A model generated the notes under the pieces. That model saw only the letters and a program-made list of their open reading frames with translations. It did no database searches and was not told the DNA's origin. From positions 1 to 11,178 of the forward strand of contig JAHRWC010000399.1 in the NCBI GenBank assembly GCA_019090365.1: a stretch of 11,178 bases of DNA. The letters run 5' to 3'. Position numbers and translations under genes: made by a program. Shown here in pieces: positions 5,943 to 11,178 of the stretch (positions are counted from its first letter, which is position 1; each line of letters starts with the position of its first letter). The stretch is from Flavobacteriaceae bacterium. GTDB lineage: Bacteria; Bacteroidota; Bacteroidia; Flavobacteriales; Flavobacteriaceae.

Positions 5943-8150
5943 TTAAACAGCAAAACGATAAGTAATTTTTAGAATGATGGATCTGTTTTTTAAATTAAAA
6001 CCTTCGGTGTTGTTATTCTGATTATAAATTAGAAATATATCAGATAAAGGAGAATAGCGCCATTCTAATTTTGAAAACACACTAAAGTTTTCACTTTGCG
6101 AATTGTATTGAACCGTATTATTAAAAAATAATTTGTTTGTGAAACTAACCAAACCTCTAAATCGGACTAAATGTAAATCTAGTTCCCCATAGTTTTCAGG
6201 TAAACTTATATCGTTATAATTATAAGACAAGCTAAAATTCCCCCAATATCCAAAACGAACATTTCCAAAAACATTTAATGTTGAGATTTTACCATTAAAA
6301 AAATTACCATGACTCCCAGACATATTATACGTAAACATCTTTCGTGTATCTGAATTATAACTAAGGGTTGCCTTACTAAAATTATAATTTCCAACAGGTA
6401 AATTATCAAATTCTTCCCCTAAGAAATTTGTTTCAAAATTTAAATTTACTTCCCTATTTGTGCCTAATAATGTAAGTCCTGAAGTATTTTTAAACACTAA
6501 ATCATAGGCTAAATTATTGTCTCGTTCATTTAAGCTTCCATCTGGATTCAAGAAGATATTGTGAAAAAACCTGAACCCTTGAGAAATGAGCTTACTACTT
6601 TTCTTTTTTGTAAAAAATCTATAGGTAACATAAGGGTTAACAAAAACATATCCTTTTCTAACCACCGATTGACTTTCTGCATCATAGTTAAATAATCGAG
6701 GTGTAAATCCTAAGTCTGCTTGATAATTTTCATCCAATACATCTAAGGTCCATCCTGCTCTAAATTGCCTTGTTGCATAACTTCCATTGATCCCAAAATA
6801 AGAACCTTTCGTGTTTTCATTTGTTATTGAACGATGATATTTTACACTGTTATTTAAATTTCCTTTTTTCGATATATAAGTAAACTCTGCTCCATAGTTT
6901 CTTCCAAAATCATTAATAGAATTATTTCCTGTTTCTTTTCTATTAACAAATAATCCTCTTAATTGAGATCTATTTAAAACTTTGTAATTAAATGCTGCAA
7001 CGGTATTGTTTTGAGCATCAATGTCATCATCTTTCTTTGTTTGAACATTCATTACTCCAAGACGTAAATCATCCGTAATATTACCCGTAACTCTTGCTCC
7101 ATAAATTATTGGGGTATTTAAACCCATTCGCCTTGAGAAGAAAGGGTTTATTGAATAGCTCCCAAAATTTGAAAAAATATCAGCATTTTCAACAAAAAAT
7201 TCCCGTTGTTCTGGTAGTGAAATATCAAACCGAGTAATATTTGTTACTTCTTGATCCACATCGGCATTCGAAAAATCTGGATTGTATGTAATATCTGCAT
7301 TTAAAGATTTAGTGATTGCCATTTTTACATCAACTCCAGCATCAATTTTTGTGTCAACATCTGTATCTTCTGCTTGATTATCTTTTAATGAAGTCAAGGT
7401 TGAATAAGGTTTTACAAAGGCAATCTTATTTTTCACTTCTGGCACTTCTGGCCAAACTAAAGCTCCCATATAGTTTACATCAATTCCATTAAAATTGATT
7501 GGAAAAGGCGTAGTCCAAGTATAATAATAGTTTTCAACTTTATCTCCTCTAACAAAGTTAATTCCCCACTCTAAATTGTCTTTATTATATCGTAAACTAG
7601 TAAACGGAATGGCTATTTCCATAATCCAATAGTTGTCGTATTGTTTTGTTGAAGAAACCCAATTTTCATCCCAAGAATCTGAATAGGTGGTTCGTGAAGG
7701 TTCCACAAGTAAACTTCCGTCTAATTCTGCTCCTCCTGCATTAACCCCAAAAATTACACCGCTCTGTTTTTTATTTATTGGATCAATTGCAATCGTAAAA
7801 GCATCACTCCCCCATTGCGAGTTATCTGAATCTCGTTGCAAAGACTGAATTATACGATTCCCTTCATCGAAGTGTTTTGCAAAAATATAGAGGTTTTCAT
7901 CATCATAGCTTAATCGTATTTCGGAACTATTTTTAGAAACTCCTGTATCTGTCGGATTATGATTATACAATGTATCTATCAATTGATGTGTATCCCATTC
8001 TCCTTCGCCTTCAACTCCATCGATATTAATAGAAACAGTTGTCTTTTTTATTTGATATCTAAAATTATCACGTGTTGAGTTTTCTTGTGAAAATCCATTA
8101 ATCACATTGATTAATAATATGAAAAGTATAATTAGCTTCTTATTATTCAT
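5943..8150 (-). CDS. DUF5916 outer-membrane protein with N-terminal CBM9-like domain
   Basis: A 735-residue exported protein. A signal peptide (1-21, ending NGFSQ) is followed by a CBM9-like beta-sandwich (about 38-235), with the typical INIDGVEGEGEWD start (41-53), ENLYIFAK (85-92), DAFTIAIDP (116-124) and WIMEIAIPFTSLRY (175-188). The DUF5916 region holds a conserved stretch (NPDFSNADVDQEVTNITRF, then LPEQREFFVENADIF) and then a long series of alternating amphipathic strands ending in YRFAV, as expected of an outer-membrane beta barrel. The family's substrate is unknown. CBM9 domains bind sugar ends in xylanases, but the DUF5916 version has no shown ligand. Its ATG overlaps the stop of the S41-like gene (TAATG), so translation is probably coupled. 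Confidence 0.9.
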   Translation of the reverse strand: MNNKKLIILFILLINVINGFSQENSTRDNFRYQIKKTTVSINIDGVEGEGEWDTHQLIDTLYNHNPTDTGVSKNSSEIRLSYDDENLYIFAKHFDEGNRIIQSLQRDSDNSQWGSDAFTIAIDPINKKQSGVIFGVNAGGAELDGSLLVEPSRTTYSDSWDENWVSSTKQYDNYWIMEIAIPFTSLRYNKDNLEWGINFVRGDKVENYYYTWTTPFPINFNGIDVNYMGALVWPEVPEVKNKIAFVKPYSTLTSLKDNQAEDTDVDTKIDAGVDVKMAITKSLNADITYNPDFSNADVDQEVTNITRFDISLPEQREFFVENADIFSNFGSYSINPFFSRRMGLNTPIIYGARVTGNITDDLRLGVMNVQTKKDDDIDAQNNTVAAFNYKVLNRSQLRGLFVNRKETGNNSINDFGRNYGAEFTYISKKGNLNNSVKYHRSITNENTKGSYFGINGSYATRQFRAGWTLDVLDENYQADLGFTPRLFNYDAESQSVVRKGYVFVNPYVTYRFFTKKKSSKLISQGFRFFHNIFLNPDGSLNERDNNLAYDLVFKNTSGLTLLGTNREVNLNFETNFLGEEFDNLPVGNYNFSKATLSYNSDTRKMFTYNMSGSHGNFFNGKISTLNVFGNVRFGYWGNFSLSYNYNDISLPENYGELDLHLVRFRGLVSFTNKLFFNNTVQYNSQSENFSVFSKLEWRYSPLSDIFLIYNQNNNTEGFNLKNRSIILKITYRFAV

Positions 8151-9685
8151 TATTTAAGTTTTAAGATTGTTCCTTTCCAATTCATAACTAGCGATGTTAA
8201 CTCTCCATTTTCTGAAGTGTTATATTCTAAATAAACATCTTTGATGTCTGTACTTAGAAATCCTTCAGATGTGTAATAAATCTCTGAATTAAACTCGAAA
8301 AAACTCTTCATTTTTCGATTCATAGAAATATATATTTTATCTTGTTTTTCTTCAATTGACACTTTCCTTTTCGATACTTTATAAGTATCTATTAATGCAT
8401 TCTTAATCTGATTTGGTATCAATTTTTTACTTGTCTGAATTTGGTAATTTGACACAGCATCTAACCATGGATCTTCCTTCATTTGGTGTTGTTTGTGTGA
8501 ATATGAAACTAAAATATCTGGCGTAATACTCGTTCTTTTATCTGAAGCCCAACTCGTTGGCCAAAATGTATGGGTAAGGGATATACTCAGTTCAGAATTT
8601 GGCAACTCTATATATTTTGTATCTCCAACCATATTAGGTCCTTCGCCTGTTGGCAATCCAACTATTATTGCTTTTGTATTAAGAGATAAGATTGACGCTA
8701 ACTCGACCAAAGTTCCTTTTGTAGCATTACTTGTTAACACAAACAAATTCCCTTCATTATTGATTGAAGTTTGATCTTTCAGCAAATCAGTGAATCCTTT
8801 TAATTTAAAACCATTTCCACCTCCTCCATACCTCAAGTCAATGATTAATTTGTTCGCTTTTTTAGAAGTAATTTCTGTTTCAATTGAATTAACAAATGTT
8901 GAAAATGAATCTCCCGAATCATTATTGACTACTTTTTGTATTTGTACAAATAACGTATTAGAATCTGGGAGATATTCATACCAATAATTTTCCCCTTGAT
9001 GACTTTTCTGCGTTGCTGAAAAATATTCATCATTTGGCAATTGGCGATTTAACTTTATATACTCTGATACACTTTCTGCAGTTATTGTCGTTTCATTTCC
9101 GGATGCAAATTGTAGTGTTACTTGTTGCTTTGATTCTCCCAAATTAGCAGCATTTAATAACGATGGCATTGTACCATAAACTGTGAAAAGATACTTTCGA
9201 TAATACTCATTATCGGTATTAATAAAGCGCCCTATTTTTGAATACACTTCATTTAAATCAACATTATTAATTTTAATAATTTCTTCTCCTTTATATTCTG
9301 AATATTCTTTTGCTGAATCACATATAAAAAGACCCTCATCAAACCAATATGTTTTTATTGGCAATACATTTACATCGAGTTTTTTCTGAAACGGAATAAT
9401 ATTACAACCTTCATCACTTATACTATTTAAAGCATACTGAATTCCAAAAATTATTTGTTCATAGCTTAAGGTTCTTATACCTTCTTTCAACATATCCATT
9501 CGATCTAAAAACTCTGTATAGTTCTTTGTAGATTTAAAATCAGGAATGGTTCCTTCAGCTTTTCTTATGATGAAATCAATATCTTCAATCCATTGCTCTT
9601 TTTCAATATTTATTTGATTTTGAGCTACCCCTTTAATTGAAGTTATAAAAATTAATAGGATGATATACTTATAAATTTTATTCAT
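8150..9685 (-). CDS. Secreted S41-peptidase-like protein, probably catalytically dead
   Basis: A 511-residue protein with a signal peptide (1-21, SIKGVAQ). The body follows the S41 (tail-specific protease-like) layout: an N-terminal helical part (30-90), LPIKTYWFDEGLFI (108-121) and a PDZ-like KGEEIIKINNVDLNEV (132-147), then the S41 core with KLIIDLRYGGGGNG (279-292), VLTSNATKG (316-324), IIVGLPTGEGPN (340-351) and MVGD (352-355). Active relatives carry a nucleophilic Ser 18 residues before the G-x-P-T motif; here that position is Gly324. The DGHT His position reads EGCN (92-95, Cys94). Both changes predict a non-peptidase binding role. A C-terminal extension (about 400-511) is unassigned. 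The alignment was made by eye. First gene of the three-gene operon. Confidence 0.85.
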   Translation of the reverse strand: MNKIYKYIILLIFITSIKGVAQNQINIEKEQWIEDIDFIIRKAEGTIPDFKSTKNYTEFLDRMDMLKEGIRTLSYEQIIFGIQYALNSISDEGCNIIPFQKKLDVNVLPIKTYWFDEGLFICDSAKEYSEYKGEEIIKINNVDLNEVYSKIGRFINTDNEYYRKYLFTVYGTMPSLLNAANLGESKQQVTLQFASGNETTITAESVSEYIKLNRQLPNDEYFSATQKSHQGENYWYEYLPDSNTLFVQIQKVVNNDSGDSFSTFVNSIETEITSKKANKLIIDLRYGGGGNGFKLKGFTDLLKDQTSINNEGNLFVLTSNATKGTLVELASILSLNTKAIIVGLPTGEGPNMVGDTKYIELPNSELSISLTHTFWPTSWASDKRTSITPDILVSYSHKQHQMKEDPWLDAVSNYQIQTSKKLIPNQIKNALIDTYKVSKRKVSIEEKQDKIYISMNRKMKSFFEFNSEIYYTSEGFLSTDIKDVYLEYNTSENGELTSLVMNWKGTILKLK

Positions 9686-9699
9686 TATTTAGTGTGTTT

Positions 9700-9766
9700 A
9701 AAAAAACAGGAGCAGCCAACCGTATCATGTAAAGAGAAAAATCACCAACCCTTTAAACTGCTCCTG
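9700..9766 (-). terminator. Terminator after the DUF2911 gene, with an unusually long loop
   Basis: A perfect GC-rich 9-base inverted repeat, CAGGAGCAG (9707-9715) and CTGCTCCTG (9758-9766), is followed on the minus strand by seven T (9700-9706). Stem and T run are textbook, but the loop is 42 bases and contains a promoter-like element. It starts 7 bases past the DUF2911 stop and ends 14 bases before the S41-like ATG. Confidence 0.7.
9717..9748 (-). promoter_or_regulatory. Candidate promoter of the S41-like/DUF5916/PD40 operon, inside the terminator loop
   Basis: On the minus strand a TTG (complement of 9746-9748) is followed after 21 bases by TACGGTTG (9717-9724), one mismatch from TAnnTTTG. 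The spacing equals that of the prs promoter. Transcription would start inside the second terminator arm, about 25 bases before the ATG at 9685, so such transcripts could not form the terminator hairpin. Confidence 0.45.
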
Positions 9767-9773
9767 AAACTAC

Positions 9774-10871
9774 TTATCTTAATTCGTATGAGTCTGATTG
9801 AAACTCATTAATGATTTCATTTAATCTTTTTGAAAATCGTTCTGGCGCGACATCAATTACTTTCCTAACATCCTTAATTCCTGCCTTTTTATTCTTTAAA
9901 AAATAATTTGCAATTCCTCGGTTCAATAACAAAGACCATGATTCTGGATATTGTTTATACGACGAATTTGCATAATCTAAAGCATCTTGATATTTACCAA
10001 TTCTTAGAAAGAAAATATTAAGTTCATTTGCCTCTCTTGCATCAACTTTCATGTTCTTTGCATCTGTAATAGCAGCTTGCATTTCATTTTCTTTGCCTAA
10101 CTTTTTTAGAAGTTTAATTTTTGTTCCAACGTTGGTCACATTTTTATTAGCCGCAAATCCGTAATAGCCACCTTCAATCGAGCGGTTAGCCCATTCTAAA
10201 GCTTCGTCTAAATTAGTTTCATGATTTAAGCACCAATTAGCAGCGTCATTCCATGCTTGCCAATGATAGGTGTTAATCCCTCTTAATTCACTTCGGAAAC
10301 TTTCAATTACAGTTTTGTTTAAGTCAACTTCAACCTTAAAAGGAATTCGTTTTTCGCCCCATTCAAGTCCAACCACAACTGAATTTTCAGTTCTATTAAG
10401 AAATTCAAAATCTAGTTGTTCAGAAGTAGAACAAGTTTCTGGTTGAACTATAATCTTTAAAGTGACATCCTTTTCTTGATCTAAATAATAACTTCCCCAT
10501 TGATTATTATTATGAGCAAATAACAAAGTATAAATATCATTACTAGGGATGATATGAAATCCATAAGTGCCAGCTTTTAATTGTTTTCCTTCTATTAAAA
10601 TATCTGTGCTAAACTCAATTGTTGTATTCATATTTGCGCCTGCTCTCCAAGCGTAAGGAGTACCTTCTTGAGGAATAATATTTACATTATTCCACACATC
10701 TCGATCTCGTAAAGCTGGACTGTTATATTTAATCGTAATATCAGTAACACCGATGCGCTGACTCTCTTCAACATTCGGACTTACCTGCGGAATATTAAGT
10801 GTATGAAATTGTGCAAAGGAGCATAATGTGCACAAAAAAGTAAGTAAAAGGAGGTAGTTTTTTTTCTTCAT
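9774..10871 (-). CDS. Secreted DUF2911 protein with TPR-like C-terminus
   Basis: A 365-residue exported protein. The signal peptide covers 1-20 (LLLLTFLCTLCSFA, cleavage before QFHTLNIPQ). The DUF2911 domain (about 22-185) shows its hallmarks: ITIKYNSPALRDRDVW (45-60), YAWRAGANMNTTIEFSTD (73-90), LKAGTYGFHIIPS (98-110) and NQWGSYY (123-129). Residues 205-345 are helical with TPR-like spacing (DEALEWANRSIEGGYYGF, YQDALDYANSSYKQYPESW, FLKNKKAGIKDVRKVIDVAP), a common DUF2911 companion. Its biochemical role is unknown. It is separated from the S41-like gene by a strong terminator, so it is probably its own transcription unit. Divergent from the gene at 11023. The ATG at 10871 directly starts the signal peptide. 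Confidence 0.9.
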   Translation of the reverse strand: MKKKNYLLLLTFLCTLCSFAQFHTLNIPQVSPNVEESQRIGVTDITIKYNSPALRDRDVWNNVNIIPQEGTPYAWRAGANMNTTIEFSTDILIEGKQLKAGTYGFHIIPSNDIYTLLFAHNNNQWGSYYLDQEKDVTLKIIVQPETCSTSEQLDFEFLNRTENSVVVGLEWGEKRIPFKVEVDLNKTVIESFRSELRGINTYHWQAWNDAANWCLNHETNLDEALEWANRSIEGGYYGFAANKNVTNVGTKIKLLKKLGKENEMQAAITDAKNMKVDAREANELNIFFLRIGKYQDALDYANSSYKQYPESWSLLLNRGIANYFLKNKKAGIKDVRKVIDVAPERFSKRLNEIINEFQSDSYELR

Positions 10872-10900
10872 GATATCGTTTTAATTATTGATTTCTGAAG

Positions 10901-10908
10901 CAAACCTA
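10901..10908 (-). promoter_or_regulatory. -7 box for the DUF2911 gene
   Basis: The minus strand reads TAGGTTTG, a full match to TAnnTTTG, 29 bases before the ATG. No -33 TTG lies at 19-23 bases upstream, so only the -7 half is supported. Confidence 0.45.
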
Positions 10909-10968
10909 TCGCTAGAATTCTACTATTCTCTCCTCATTTTCGAAATATGGAGATAGTTTTATGAGCAT

Positions 10969-11024
10969 TTTAACAAATCGAAACCTTTGTTATTCAATAT
11001 ATTTGTAAAAACGATTTAACAAAT
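10969..11024. repeat. Pair of 10-base direct repeats in the divergent region
   Basis: TTTAACAAAT occurs at 10969-10978 and 11015-11024, flanking the plus-strand -7 box; the second copy overlaps the start codon. It could be an operator, but in AT-rich DNA it could also be chance. Confidence 0.25.
10998..11005 (+). promoter_or_regulatory. -7 box for the plus-strand gene at 11023
   Basis: TATATTTG matches TAnnTTTG and ends 17 bases before the ATG, giving a very short leader. No convincing -33 element is visible. Confidence 0.45.
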
Positions 11025-11178
11025 GACGCTTTCTATTGCTCTACTTATTTTTACAAGCATCGCTCTTGTAGCCAGTATCTTTATGGTTACTTATTTTTTG
11101 ATGGTTAAAAAAGAAAATAAAAAAATTGATATTAGCTTAGGGCTTTTATTTTTAGCTATTACACTTAGAATTTCTAAA
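11023..11178 (+). CDS. N-terminal fragment of a membrane protein, possibly an AraC-type regulator
   Basis: The frame stays open from the ATG at 11023 to the window edge (52 codons), so most of the protein is missing. Residues 3-28 are a strongly hydrophobic helix, followed by a basic stretch (VKKENKKID) and a second hydrophobic segment, LGLLFLAITLRI (39-50). The KxxxxLGLLFLxxxLRI pattern after a first membrane helix recalls the N-termini of flavobacterial membrane-anchored AraC-family regulators, whose DNA-binding domain lies at the C-terminus. That part is not in the window, so this is a guess from two short segments. In-frame Met21 and Met27 are alternative starts, but would break the first helix. 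Divergent from the DUF2911 gene, which it might regulate. Confidence 0.6.
   Translation, partial: MTLSIALLIFTSIALVASIFMVTYFLMVKKENKKIDISLGLLFLAITLRISK

Noticed and set aside
5927..5953. TTG start for the PD40 lipoprotein at 5953
   Set aside because: It would put nine residues before a complete signal peptide and overlap the DUF5916 stop; the ATG at 5926 gives a proper lipoprotein N-terminus.
8493..8987. Plus-strand open frames at 8493-8774 and 8790-8987
   Set aside because: They are antisense to the S41-like core motifs and carry no recognisable domain or start context.

Overview
The window is AT-rich DNA from the Bacteroidota, most likely a marine member of the Flavobacteriaceae. Three things point there: Bacteroidota-type -7 promoter boxes (TAnnTTTG) upstream of several genes, few Shine-Dalgarno sequences, and families typical of the group (DUF5916 barrel proteins, DUF2911 proteins, PD40 lipoproteins, a long acidic-tailed L25, an HTTM protein). 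No gene-free stretch exceeds 300 bases; the longest is about 230 bases after the tRNA. The species cannot be named from the sequence alone.

Left part (1-4518, all minus strand, read right to left): a housekeeping block of prs (PRPP synthase), rplY (ribosomal protein L25), pth (peptidyl-tRNA hydrolase), ribF (riboflavin kinase/FAD synthetase) and an HTTM-domain membrane protein that runs off the left edge. A terminator separates rplY from pth. pth, ribF and the HTTM gene are nearly contiguous (7-base gap, then an 8-base overlap) and probably form one transcript.

Middle (4519-4981): a divergent promoter region, then tRNA-Leu(CAA) on the plus strand with its intrinsic terminator. The last 14 bases of the tRNA plus the terminator are duplicated 149 bases downstream. 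A 65-base spacer of unknown origin separates the two copies.

Right part (4982-10871, minus strand): an accessory envelope locus. It starts with a secreted DUF2911 protein with a TPR-like C-terminus. A terminator with a 42-base loop follows, and a promoter candidate lies inside that loop. Three tightly packed genes come next: a secreted S41-peptidase-like protein that appears to have lost both its catalytic Ser and His, a DUF5916 outer-membrane barrel protein with a CBM9-like front domain (stop/start overlap TAATG), and a PD40 beta-propeller lipoprotein. All three carry export signals, so they probably act together at the outer membrane or in the periplasm; their substrate is unknown. At the right edge a plus-strand gene, divergent from the DUF2911 gene, begins with a membrane helix. 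It may be the start of a membrane-anchored AraC-type regulator.

The best candidate for something undescribed is the pseudo-S41 / DUF5916 / PD40-lipoprotein trio. The tRNA 3'-end duplication and the promoter nested in a terminator loop come next.
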